NCBI RefSeq assembly: GCF_014655955.1
Contig: NZ_BNBO01000006.1
Location: forward strand, 23,362-87,361
Length of the DNA: 64,000 nt
Reading direction: 5' to 3'
From: Kitasatospora indigofera
GTDB lineage: Bacteria > Actinomycetota > Actinomycetes > Streptomycetales > Streptomycetaceae
The translations under genes were made by a program, and so were the position numbers. Positions 17,701 to 25,544 of this stretch are shown here, piece after piece. The notes under the pieces were generated by a model, which saw only the letters and a program-made list of their open reading frames with translations, was not told where the DNA came from and did not search any database. The number at the start of each line of letters is the position of its first letter. Within the stretch, counting starts at the first letter, position 1.

Positions 17701-17958
17701 CTCACGGCCGCGCCCTGGGTGCCCGCGCTGCCGGCGGGGTACCGCGAGACCCGCTACACACCGGCCCCCGGGGAGACGGCCGCCTCGGTGGCCGCGGTGA
17801 ACGGGCTCGACGAGGAGCAACTCGCCCGGCTCAATCCCGGCGGCACCTCCCCGGCCCCCGGGGCCGCGCTGGTGGTACGGCGGGCCCTGCGCCCGGCCCA
17901 GCTCGTCCTGCTCGATCCGGCGCTGCCCGAGACCCTCGTCCTGCGGAGGATCCCATGA
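14761..17958 (+). CDS. Second large baseplate assembly protein (Afp12-like) with a LysM-like tail
   Basis: 1065 residues from ATG 14761, overlapping its partner by 4 nt. It opens with a Cys-rich GCDCC and the family blocks RAGTYDQFLGAMLARL and ALLDGWALVADVLTFYQERIANEGYLRTA. The gp6/J-type signature returns near the end (RVGGGNAGNVAAGQVNQVV, NPLPATGGTDADGL). The last ~75 residues resemble a degenerate LysM repeat (TPAPGETAASVAAVNGLDEE, then a Pro-rich LVVRR end). An internal helical segment (about residues 240-330) is rich in Arg/Glu. Structural role in the wedge, inferred from the family. Confidence 0.88.
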   Translation: MSRPSAGCDCCTGTRPATPAPVWNRPALPELRYRAGTYDQFLGAMLARLSGADHAPLAALTTREPDDPSVALLDGWALVADVLTFYQERIANEGYLRTATEQVSLAGLGRLVGHRPRPALAAGTFLAYTLDPGTRCTVPAGSQVKSAPPPGGLPQTFETAEDLAARADWNQLPVRTTTRASVDPDAAGQLPSLELEGIQPNLGAGDRLLLTFGDPGRNTVRVVEGTRPDPHHRRTTVLLKAPGPVQQLDHEVRAFREDVEKAVRKPQPGKPFEDFLRVLREALHAGDVLRDPDALAAALDHKLQDFRERISGGEADTAHAGDLLDKVTARVAAVRAAAEQVGVAATAGPSPGGSGGEPFVDPLNLGRQVLHALERSPSRPPRTPTEAATSVATLFGPESDSLSRLLAANRPRLAETLNHALGTVSVTAADPPGVQWFRVKAAPFGATIPDDARVARLLGAAGSSRRPGPYASLEDGNVLLLDAVYETILPGSWIAVQRADADAPSRIIQVTGVTQLAVADEHYAARVTGLRLARPWTDDPGDLAVRRTSIVWAAGETLRLAGPPDPSDVGGDEIQLAGTCEGLTPGRRLIVSGERTDIPRVSGVRGSELVMLGGMRHGQDPDGAPGGDRVSSTLVLTTALAYRYRRDTVVVHGNVVLATAGETRTEILGSGDATRAGQVFPLRQGPLTWLPARTPDGAREALTVEVEGVAWPRVADLTEAGPATPAYRLRVGVDGGAAVEFGDGRHGARLPTGVENVTARYRVGGGNAGNVAAGQVNQVVSRPLGVSGVTNPLPATGGTDADGLSGTRRGVPVPLSALDRLVSVRDYEDFALAFAGVGKAVARRCPDGTRQLVHVTVAAAGDAPLDADSQLLAALQAALSRYGDPALPVRVEVCERVRLVLSLGVRALPDRSRGVVEQAVRDALVDRLGFAAAELARPVFLSAAVAAAQAVPGVDFVDVDAFGGIGDDADAAGVIRFARELTAAPWVPALPAGYRETRYTPAPGETAASVAAVNGLDEEQLARLNPGGTSPAPGAALVVRRALRPAQLVLLDPALPETLVLRRIP

Positions 17959-20090
17959 CCCCCGACCAGTTGTACGCGCTGCTGCCCGCCGTCCACCGGC
18001 GGCTCGACGCGGAACACGGCGGCCGGCTGTACGCGCTGCTCTCCGTCGTCGCCGAACAGGCCCGCGTCCTCCAGGACGACATCGAGCAGCTCTACGACAA
18101 CTGGTTCATCGAGACCTGCGAGGACTGGGTCGTGCCGTACCTCGGCGACCTGGTCGGCCACCGCACGCTGCCGGGGACGGCCGCCGCCCTCTCCGACGGC
18201 GCCTCGCCGGCGCACGGACTGCTCGCCGCCGCCGTGCCCCGCCGGGAGGTCGCCGACACCGTCGCCAACCGCCGCCGCAAGGGCACCCTGGCCCTGCTCG
18301 AGGACCTCGCCGCCGGCGTGGCGGAGTGGCCCAGCCGGGCGGTGGAGTACCGGCGGCTGCTCGCCGTCACCCAGCCGGTCCGCCGCTACACCACGGAGGA
18401 GCACGACGCGCGCCGGCGGCTGCGCCAGGGCCGGCTGGTCGACCTGCGCCGGATCGACGCCCTGGAGCGGATCGACGGCCCGTTCGACGAACTGGCCCAC
18501 ACCGTCGAGGTGCCCCGGACCGGCTCCGCCCGCCGCTCCGGCCGCCACGGCATCCCGGGCGTCGGCCTCCACGTGTGGCGGCTGCGGACCCACTCGGTGA
18601 CCCGGGCCCCGGCGTTCCGGGTGGACCCGGCCCGGTCGTGCTACACCTTCAGCGTGCTGGGCAACGACACCGCGCTGTTCACCAGGCCGGTCCCCGAGCC
18701 GTCCCCCTGCCACGTCGCGGACGAGACGAACGTCCCGGCGCCGATCAGGCGCAGGGCGCTGACCGAGCGGCTGCACGACTACTACGGCCCCCTCAAGAGC
18801 GTGTGCGTGTGGACGGGGCCGGACCCGGACGCCGACGTGGTGCCGCTCGACCGGATCGTGTCCGCCGACCTGTCCGGGTGGGCCTACGCCCCGCGCGCCG
18901 GCCAGGTGGCCCTCGACCCGGTGCTCGGACGCATCGCGTTCCCCGAGCACGCGGGGCCCGGGCAGGGCGTCCGGGTGACCTACCACCACATGTCCGCCGG
19001 CGACTTCGGGGGCGGCGAGTACCCGCGCCCGGCGAACACCGCGGACCCGGCAGCCGCCGTCTACCGCGTCGGCCCGGGCGAGCCGCACCACCGGATCAGC
19101 GAGGCGATCGAGCGCTGGCGGGCCGAGAAGCGGCACCGGTCCGGGCCGGCCGAGGCGATCGTCGAGATCACCGGGAACGACGTCCACCAGGACCTCACGG
19201 ACATCCGCCTCGACCCGGGGGACCACCTCACCCTGCGCGCCGCGGACGGGGCCCGGCCGGTGCTCCGGACACCCGAGGAGTCCGAGGGCCGCCCCGCCGC
19301 CCTGCGGATCACCGGCACGGGGAGCGGCGACGGGCCTCCTCCGCAGCTCGTCCTCGACGGCCTCCTGTTCGCCGGGCACAGCGTCCAGGTCCGGGGCGAC
19401 GTGGGACGGATCGCCATCCGGCACTGCACCCTCGTGCCCGGCCTCGGCCTCGACGCGGACGGCCTGCCGCAGGCGCCCGGGGAGGCAGGCCTGGAACTCA
19501 CCGGCACGCCGGCCCGGGTCGAGGTCGAGCACAGCATCCTCGGCACCGTCGTGGTCCGCCAGGACGAAACCGCGACCGGACCCGTCCGGATCTCCCTGTC
19601 CGACACCGTGCTCGACGCCACCCACCGGGGGCTCCCGGCGCTGACCGGCCCGGACGGGCGGCCCGCCCACGCCGTCCTCACCGCCCGCCGTACCACCGTG
19701 ATCGGCTCGGTGCGCGCCCGCGCCGTCGACCTGCTGGAGAACTGCCTGCTGGACGGGGACGTCCGGATCACCCGGCGCACCGAGGGCCGGGTGCGGTTCT
19801 GCTGGCTGCCACCGGACTCGGTCACCCCGCGCCGCCTGTACTGCCAGCCGGAGCACTCCGGCGACCCGGGCCGCGTCGTCCTGGAGTTCGCCGGCACCCG
19901 GTACGGAACCCCCGGCTACGCCCAGCTGGCTGCCGGCTGCGCCGAGGAGATCCGCCGCGGGGCCGACGACGGTTCGGAGCCGGGGGCGCTGCACGACCTG
20001 TTCCGTCCGCAGCGGGAGGACAACCTGCGTACCCGTCTCGCCGAGTACACCCCGGCCGGGTGCGACGCGGGGGTCTTCTTCGCCACCTGA
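17955..20090 (+). CDS. Baseplate tail protein with C-terminal parallel beta-helix
   Basis: 711 residues from ATG 17955. The N-terminal ~130 residues match the CIS/phage tail protein family linked to the two J-like proteins (LYALLPAVHRRLDAEHGG, DDIEQLYDNWFIETCEDWVVPYLGDLVGH). From about residue 400 the sequence consists of short strand repeats (VEITGNDVHQDLTDI, LVLDGLLFAGHSV, GRIAIRHCTLVPG, VEHSILGTVVVR) typical of a right-handed beta-helix. That shape is used by tail spikes and could be the part exposed for binding. Last gene of the coupled block; an 80-nt gap follows. Confidence 0.85.
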   Translation: MTPDQLYALLPAVHRRLDAEHGGRLYALLSVVAEQARVLQDDIEQLYDNWFIETCEDWVVPYLGDLVGHRTLPGTAAALSDGASPAHGLLAAAVPRREVADTVANRRRKGTLALLEDLAAGVAEWPSRAVEYRRLLAVTQPVRRYTTEEHDARRRLRQGRLVDLRRIDALERIDGPFDELAHTVEVPRTGSARRSGRHGIPGVGLHVWRLRTHSVTRAPAFRVDPARSCYTFSVLGNDTALFTRPVPEPSPCHVADETNVPAPIRRRALTERLHDYYGPLKSVCVWTGPDPDADVVPLDRIVSADLSGWAYAPRAGQVALDPVLGRIAFPEHAGPGQGVRVTYHHMSAGDFGGGEYPRPANTADPAAAVYRVGPGEPHHRISEAIERWRAEKRHRSGPAEAIVEITGNDVHQDLTDIRLDPGDHLTLRAADGARPVLRTPEESEGRPAALRITGTGSGDGPPPQLVLDGLLFAGHSVQVRGDVGRIAIRHCTLVPGLGLDADGLPQAPGEAGLELTGTPARVEVEHSILGTVVVRQDETATGPVRISLSDTVLDATHRGLPALTGPDGRPAHAVLTARRTTVIGSVRARAVDLLENCLLDGDVRITRRTEGRVRFCWLPPDSVTPRRLYCQPEHSGDPGRVVLEFAGTRYGTPGYAQLAAGCAEEIRRGADDGSEPGALHDLFRPQREDNLRTRLAEYTPAGCDAGVFFAT

Positions 20091-20170
20091 GAGGGCCGGC
20101 AGCGGCCCGGGCCGACCCTCCGTCACCGTCCGTCAGCACAGAATCAGTCCAGTCAGGGGAGCACAACACC

Positions 20171-21535
20171 ATGCAGGGCGACTTCTCACGGGTCACCTTC
20201 GACCCGGCCCAGCGGTTCTCGGCCGTCCTGTCCCAGCAGGGCCGGGTGCAGCTCGACTCGGAGATCAACGAACAGACAGCGATCCTCCTGCACTACGTGC
20301 GGACCCTGGCCGCCGACCTGCTCGGGCCGGCCGCGTACCCGTCCGGTGCGGGCGGGCAGAGCACCGGTGGGTTCTGCCTCGACACCTTCGAGGGGGACAC
20401 CTTCACCGTGACGCCCGGCCGGATGTACGTCGACGGCATCCTCTGCGAGTGCGACGGCACCGACTACTGGAGCCAGCCCGACGGATTCCTCGACCGCGAG
20501 CGGGAGCACGACCGGCTCCCGACGAGCCCGTTCCTGGTCTACCTGCGGGTCTGGGAGCGCCTGGTCACCGCCGTCGAGGCACCCCGCATCCGCGAGGTCG
20601 CGCTGGGGCTGCACGGCCCCGACACCACCGTGCGGACCCGGGTGGTCTGGCAGTTGTGCCACCTGACCCTGGGCCCCGAGCCCTTCGTGCCCGACATGAG
20701 GACCGCACCGCAGTTCCTGCGCGACCGGATCAACCGGCGGTTCAGGCCCCGTGGGCTGCTCTCCGCCCGGGTCCGGCGCCCCCAGGGCGACAGCACGCCC
20801 TGCGACCTGTCACCGGAGGCCGGCTACCGCGGGCCGGAGAACCAGCTCTACCGGGTCGAGGTGCACCGGGGCGGTACCGCCGAGACCGCCACGTTCAAGT
20901 GGTCCCGGGAGAACGGCTCGGTGACCCTCCCGATCAGGGCCGTCAGCGGCTCCACCGTCGAGGTCGAGACCTTGGGCCGGGACGACAAACTGGGGCTCGA
21001 CATCGACGACCTGGTCGAGATCGTCGACGACGCCTCCGTCTGCCGGGCCGCCACCGACGCCTGGGAGGAGCACTGCCCGCGGCTCTACACCGTCCGGGAG
21101 ATCGACCACGTGAGGCGCACGGTCGTCCTCGACCAGGACCCCGGCGAGGACCCGTACCAGCCGGCCACCGGAACGATCCCCGGGCGTCACCCGCTGCTGC
21201 GCCGCTGGGACCACGGGGCGGCGAACGGCACCAACGACGAGGGGACCAGGGAGATCAGGGAGGCCGAGTGGCTTCCGCTCGAAGACGGCATCGAGGTGCG
21301 GTTCGAGGGTGACGTCGAGCGGGCCCCCCAGTACCGCCGCGGTGACTACTGGCTGGTTCCGGTCCGGGTCGTCACCGGTGACGTCGAGTGGCCCGTCGGC
21401 CTCGACGGCCGGCCGCAGCCGAAGCGGCCGCACGGCATCGACTACCACTACGCGCCCCTGGCGGTCATCGAGCCCGACGCCACCGCCGGGTACCAGATGG
21501 TGGACCTGCGGGTGCCGTTCCCCCACCGGCGGTAG
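20171..21535 (+). CDS. DUF6519 family CIS-associated protein
   Basis: 454 residues from ATG 20171, with GGGGAG upstream. The start (MQGDFSRVTFDPAQRFSAVLSQQGRVQLD) is distinctive of a family found at the 3' end of actinobacterial CIS operons, where it is annotated DUF6519. It continues with VYLRVWERLVTAVE, ENQLYRVEVH and ATFKWSRENGSV and ends with DYHYAPLAVIE. Beta-rich, no signal peptide. Its role in the particle is not known to me; a baseplate-peripheral or receptor-contacting part is plausible. The 80-nt gap before it holds its own ribosome site and perhaps a promoter. Confidence 0.85.
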   Translation: MQGDFSRVTFDPAQRFSAVLSQQGRVQLDSEINEQTAILLHYVRTLAADLLGPAAYPSGAGGQSTGGFCLDTFEGDTFTVTPGRMYVDGILCECDGTDYWSQPDGFLDREREHDRLPTSPFLVYLRVWERLVTAVEAPRIREVALGLHGPDTTVRTRVVWQLCHLTLGPEPFVPDMRTAPQFLRDRINRRFRPRGLLSARVRRPQGDSTPCDLSPEAGYRGPENQLYRVEVHRGGTAETATFKWSRENGSVTLPIRAVSGSTVEVETLGRDDKLGLDIDDLVEIVDDASVCRAATDAWEEHCPRLYTVREIDHVRRTVVLDQDPGEDPYQPATGTIPGRHPLLRRWDHGAANGTNDEGTREIREAEWLPLEDGIEVRFEGDVERAPQYRRGDYWLVPVRVVTGDVEWPVGLDGRPQPKRPHGIDYHYAPLAVIEPDATAGYQMVDLRVPFPHRR

Positions 21536-21614
21536 CGGCGGGGAGCCGCCGGGCGTCGCCGAAGGGGGCCGTCGGAGGCCTGCGGGGGCGGCCGACGGCC
21601 CCCCGTCCGGCTCC

Positions 21615-22214
21615 CTAGAACGAGTTCCGGTACTGCTGCCAGAGCACGATCCCGATCACGACCGCGCACACCAGGAGGAGGACGAGGATCGCACACCCGA
21701 TCCTCTTCTTCCGCTTGACGGAGACGTCCGCGCCCGTCGTCAGGTTGCGCAGCTTCTTCACACGCAGCGTCCCGGCCCGCAACCGGCCGTGGGCACGGAT
21801 CCGGTCGCCTTCGGCCACCGCGCCGTCGAACCGGTGTCCCCGCATCTCGACGGGGACGAGCATCACCTGATCGGCGCCGTCGGCGTACAGCTCCACCTCC
21901 ACCCGGAAATTCATCACGAACCTGTCCGCCGAGTGCCGGCTCCGCTCGGTCCGGGTCTGCACGTCGCGCACCAACCCGTCCACGTACCCGTTGTCCAGAT
22001 ACCTGGGGCTGGTGACCACCACGGGAGGAGGGTCCTCGGGGGGAGGCGGGGGAGGCGGGGGAGGCGGTGGTGGCGGGGGTGGTGGCGGGGGCGGAGGCGG
22101 AGGCTCGGGAGGGTCCGGGAGGTCGGGCCGACGACCTGAGTGGCACCGGGTGCACTCCCGTACGTGCGGTAACTGCTCGCTGCCGCAGTTGTCACAGATC
22201 CAGCGACTTTCCAT
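21615..22214 (-). CDS. Zinc-ribbon / polyproline / C-terminal membrane-anchored protein
   Basis: 199 residues from ATG 22214, with AGGAG 8 nt upstream; GTG 22235 is an alternative. Order of parts: a CxxC-x11-CxxC zinc ribbon (Cys 7, 10, 22, 25); a run of more than 20 prolines broken once by Glu (about residues 34-59); a beta-rich domain with basic ends (GDRIRAHGRLRAGTLRV, about residues 60-165) resembling an OB or DUF-type fold; and one hydrophobic helix (about 172-192) just before the end, as in tail-anchored proteins. The bulk would face the cytoplasm. It converges on the CIS operon, its stop 80 bp from the last CIS gene. A function as membrane contact for cytoplasmic CIS particles is inference only. 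Confidence 0.8.
   Translation of the reverse strand: MESRWICDNCGSEQLPHVRECTRCHSGRRPDLPDPPEPPPPPPPPPPPPPPPPPPPPPPEDPPPVVVTSPRYLDNGYVDGLVRDVQTRTERSRHSADRFVMNFRVEVELYADGADQVMLVPVEMRGHRFDGAVAEGDRIRAHGRLRAGTLRVKKLRNLTTGADVSVKRKKRIGCAILVLLLVCAVVIGIVLWQQYRNSF
22038..22104. repeat. GGC/GGN-rich repeat encoding the polyproline run
   Basis: About 67 bp of near-uninterrupted GG(N) triplets on the plus strand, which are proline codons on the minus strand inside the zinc-ribbon membrane protein. The unit GGGGGAGGC recurs at the left end. Such tracts change length by slippage, and the encoded run would slow ribosomes without EF-P. Confidence 0.7.
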
Positions 22215-22727
22215 ACGGCCCACTCCTGTACGCACCCCGTCGACCGCTCAAGCCCTCGGGGGCCGTGCGACCCGGATATTCGGGGGGTTCCGCCCGGCTC
22301 CCCTCGGCTGTCGACATCTCATCGCGTCACCCACCGCGCTCGCCGTCACCCACCGCTACCCCTCTCACCGCGTGTCACCGAACCCCGGAAGCGGTTCGGC
22401 GTGCCGTCGGCCCCCGGCCCGGGGCCGGCGCGAGGAGGGCTCGTGGTCCTGGTGGCCGTTGGTGACCGGCGCGGGGGAACAGGCCGTGCCGTGCCCGCGG
22501 AGCCCGGCTGCACCTGCGACGATGCTCGCCTCCTCTCCTGCCGGGAGGCCCGGGTCGCCGGCGCCGTGCGGGCGACCCGGGCTGCCCGCGATGGAAAGGC
22601 TCTGTACGTACGATGCTTTCGTAGGGTCTGACGGGCCGCAACCCCAGGGCTTCGGAGCGAAGCGGGCGCCGCCGCCGCGATCGGGGAGCGGCCGGCGGTC
22701 GGACGGCCGCGCCACCTGGCCGTCCCG

Positions 22728-22744
22728 GTCGCGGAATCCGCGAC
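22728..22744. promoter_or_regulatory. 17-bp palindrome upstream of the CMD-family gene
   Basis: GTCGCGGA-A-TCCGCGAC: perfect 8-bp arms around one base, about 120 nt upstream of GTG 22866. It is a candidate operator for an unknown repressor. The surrounding 22215-22865 gap (the divergent intergenic region between the zinc-ribbon gene and this gene) shows no other convincing gene; a GTACGTAC element at about 22604-22611 is another small palindrome. Confidence 0.4.
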
Positions 22745-22865
22745 GCGCCGGGTCCCGGCCTGTCCTGAAGCCCGCTCCGGCGCATACGTTGGCTCTGCGC
22801 GTACTCGGCCGCCCGCCCGCCCGGGGGAGCCGGGGAGGACTGCCGGACGACATGGGGAGAGCACC

Positions 22866-23288
22866 GTGACCGCCGAGAGCACCACCGGACGCGAGCGCCA
22901 GGACCGCTTCGACCGGGGCATGGAGGTCCTGGCCCGGATCGACGGCGAGGCCGGCGAGAGGGTGGTGTCCTCCCTCGCGGACGTCTCCCCGGAGCTGGCG
23001 CACCAGATCGCGGCCTGGGGGTTCGGCGAGATCTACGCGCGCCCGGCGCTGGCGCCGCGCGACCGCCAACTCGTCACCCTGGGCATGCTCACCGCGCTCG
23101 GTGGCTGCGAGCCGCAGCTGGAGGTGCACGTCAACGCCGCCCTGAACGTCGGCCTGACGCCCCAGGAGATCGTGGAGTCGCTGCTCCAGGCCGCCGCCTA
23201 CTGCGGGTTCCCGAAGGCGATCAACGCCACCCTCGCCGCGAAGCGGGTCTTCGCCGAACGCGGCCTGCTGCCCGTCCAGGGCGACTGA
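22866..23288 (+). CDS. Carboxymuconolactone decarboxylase (CMD) family protein
   Basis: 140 residues from GTG 22866, with GGGGAGAG upstream. The CMD core is RPALAPRDRQLVTLGMLTAL, followed by EPQLEVHVNAALNVGLTPQEIVE and QAAAYCGFPKAINA, close to PcaC-type 4-carboxymuconolactone decarboxylases in length and pattern. It has Cys in GGCEPQ and AAYCGF but no CxxC pair, so an AhpD-type peroxidase role is less likely. No protocatechuate-pathway genes are adjacent, so the substrate is open. Confidence 0.85.
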   Translation: MTAESTTGRERQDRFDRGMEVLARIDGEAGERVVSSLADVSPELAHQIAAWGFGEIYARPALAPRDRQLVTLGMLTALGGCEPQLEVHVNAALNVGLTPQEIVESLLQAAAYCGFPKAINATLAAKRVFAERGLLPVQGD

Positions 23289-24033
23289 CTTCGTGGCCCG
23301 GACCCGCCCCCGAGGGACCTGAGGGGGATTCACCCCGCCGCGAGCGGGGCGGCCCTGACGACGCGATGACCGCACGAGCCCGGCCCGGCCCGGTCCGGAG
23401 CGGTGGCCGGTGGGGGTGCCGACGGCGCGGCGATCGTCGCCGGACGCCGGCCTGCGGGGCCCTGCCAGGAAGAGCCCTGCCCGGAAGAGTGCCGATGACT
23501 GGCTTGCGTGTTCGAGTGGCGCGGCTTCGACGCGCCCCCTGGAGCGGCCCGTTGCCGTCTGCCGCGGGGTGAGCCGTCCCCGGTTTCCCCGGTACGACAG
23601 CGGCGGGGCCGCCGAGCCCGAGGTCCCGGTGGCCGTCCTGCCCGGCGTGGTGGTGCGCGTGCCGGTCGCCCGGCGGGGAGCCGGAACGCGGCTGCCACCT
23701 GCCTGTTCGGCGCGGTCGCGGGGAGCGGCCGGCGGACGCGCCAGCCGTGGGACCGTCCAGGGGGACGGAGCGGGGACCGGGGCGGGCAGCCACGTCGTGC
23801 ACCGGGAGTGTGCCCGGCCAAGGGTCGGAACCCGTGGGGATCACGCTTAAACCTTGTTCGAGCAAAGATCGCCGTATCGAGGTAATGCATTGGTTCGTCC
23901 GGGGTGTTGGGACACGGCGGCCGATATTGTTCCACCGTATCCGGACGGATTCCCGGATATTCGCCCTATTTTCTCTATTCCGGCGATGTGTACGTATGCA
24001 TATCACTGCCCTGACGAATGAGAGCGATACCCG
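23289..24033. other. Long intergenic region with the AT-rich promoter zone of the 2-methylisoborneol operon
   Basis: No gene is supported here; the long ORFs crossing it on both strands have no recognisable content. A weak stem (CCCCG...CGGGG, about 23332-23348) follows the CMD gene. The last ~150 bp are strikingly AT-rich for this genome (for example CCTATTTTCTCTATT near 23966) and must hold the promoter. An inverted repeat with 7-bp arms, TATCCGG/CCGGATA at 23938-23959, is a candidate operator about 75 nt from ATG 24034. Confidence 0.5.
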
Positions 24034-25446
24034 ATGACCACCGACACCAGCCCGGAAGCCCAGCCGGCGGCGCCCCAACAGTCCAGCCTGAGCACGGCGG
24101 CGGCCCGCAACCTTGCCAGCACGACCAAGTCCGCCCCGCAGATGCAGGAGATCACTTCCCGGTGGCTGCTGCGGATGCTCCCCTGGGTGGAGACCAAGGG
24201 CGGCACCTACCGGGTGAACCGCCGGCTCAGCTACACCGTCGGCGACGGCCGCATCGAGTTCATCCAGAACGGCGGCGACGTCCGGGTGATCCCGCGCGAG
24301 CTCGGCGAACTCGCCCTGCTGCGCGGCTTCGAGAACGAGGAGGTGCTGACCGCGCTCGCCGGCCGGTGCGTCCAGCGCGACTTCCGGGCCGGTGAGGTCC
24401 TGGTCGAACGCGGCAGCCCCGCCGAGCGGATCCACCTGATCGCCCACGGCCGGGTCAGCCAGACCTCGGTCGGCAAGTACGGCGACGAGGTCGCGGTCGC
24501 CGTCCTCGCCGACGGCGACCGCTTCGGCGAGAACGCCCTGCTGGACGCGGACGCCGCCTGGGACTACACCGCCACCGCCGAGACGCCCGGCACCCTGCTC
24601 ACCCTGTCCCGCGCCGACTTCGCCTCCGTGCTGGCCGCGGCGCCGGACCTCCAGGCCCACATCCGGGAGTTCAGCTCGCTGCCCCAGCAGCGGCAGAACA
24701 AGCACGGCGAGGCCGAGATCGCACTGTCGGCCGGCCACACCGGCGAGGCCGAACTGCCCGGCGCCTTCGTCGACTACGAACTCAAGCCCCGCGAGTACGA
24801 ACTCTCCATCGCGCAGACCGTGCTGCGGATCCACACCAGGGTCGCCGACCTCTACAACGGGCCGCACAACCAGACCGAGGAGCAACTCAGGCTCACCATC
24901 GAGGCGCTGCGCGAGCGGCAGGAGTACGAACTCGTCAACAACCGGGAGTTCGGCCTGCTGCACAACGCCGACTTCAAGCAGCGGATCCAGACCCACTCCG
25001 GCCCGCCCACCCCGGACGACCTCGACGAGCTGCTCTGCCGCCGCCGTGGCACCAAGTTCTTCCTGGCCCACCCGAAGACCATCGCGGCGATCGGGCGTGA
25101 GTTCAACTCCCGAGGGCTCTACCCGGACCACGTCGACGTCGGCGGCCAGCAGGTCCCGGCCTGGCGCGGGGTCCCGATCCTCCCCTGCAACAAGATCCCC
25201 ATCAGCAAGGAGAACACCAGCTCGATCGTGGCCATGCGCACCGGCGAGGACAACCAGGGCGTGATCGGCCTGCGCCAGACCGGTCTGCCGGAGGAGTACG
25301 AGCCGGGCCTGTCGGTGCGTTTCATGGGCATCGACGAACGGTCGATCATCTCCTACCTGGTCTCCACCTACTACTCCGCCGCCATCCTGGTGCCCGACGC
25401 GCTCGGCGTGCTGGAGAACGTGCAGATCGCTCGCGGGCGCGACTAG
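24034..25446 (+). CDS. Family 2B encapsulin shell protein with cyclic-nucleotide-binding-like domain (2-MIB operon)
   Basis: 470 residues from ATG 24034. It is of the EshA type, now placed in encapsulin family 2B: HK97-fold nanocompartment shells carrying an inserted cyclic-nucleotide-binding domain. The N-terminal arm and E-loop region ([22 protein letters not shown]) precede the inserted domain at about residues 104-205 ([27 protein letters not shown] from residue 164). The shell fold resumes with [27 protein letters not shown] and ends with a [20 protein letters not shown] strand. The pocket motif lacks the Arg that follows FGExAL in cAMP receptors, so ligand binding is uncertain. The operon with the terpene cyclase indicates that the cyclase is its cargo. 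Confidence 0.93.
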   Translation: MTTDTSPEAQPAAPQQSSLSTAAARNLASTTKSAPQMQEITSRWLLRMLPWVETKGGTYRVNRRLSYTVGDGRIEFIQNGGDVRVIPRELGELALLRGFENEEVLTALAGRCVQRDFRAGEVLVERGSPAERIHLIAHGRVSQTSVGKYGDEVAVAVLADGDRFGENALLDADAAWDYTATAETPGTLLTLSRADFASVLAAAPDLQAHIREFSSLPQQRQNKHGEAEIALSAGHTGEAELPGAFVDYELKPREYELSIAQTVLRIHTRVADLYNGPHNQTEEQLRLTIEALRERQEYELVNNREFGLLHNADFKQRIQTHSGPPTPDDLDELLCRRRGTKFFLAHPKTIAAIGREFNSRGLYPDHVDVGGQQVPAWRGVPILPCNKIPISKENTSSIVAMRTGEDNQGVIGLRQTGLPEEYEPGLSVRFMGIDERSIISYLVSTYYSAAILVPDALGVLENVQIARGRD

Positions 25447-25544
25447 CGGATCCGCTCCACGGCCCCGACGGCCCGGACCGCCCCGGGCCGGTCGAGCATG
25501 CCCGGGAGCCGGGCCAGCCCACTCACCTCACCAAGGAGCCACGG

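Noticed and set aside
17754..20126. 790-codon minus-strand frame opposite the beta-helix tail protein
   Set aside because: Antisense of a well-supported CIS gene inside a coupled operon; Arg/Gly/Val composition typical of shadow ORFs.
2591..21535. Contractile genes as a prophage remnant
   Set aside because: No capsid, terminase, portal, integrase or lysis genes; the set includes DUF4255 cap, Afp11/12-type pair and DUF6519, characteristic of CIS loci.
23221..25131. 636-codon minus-strand frame across the encapsulin gene and its upstream gap
   Set aside because: The encapsulin on the plus strand is unmistakable and the minus product has no motif.
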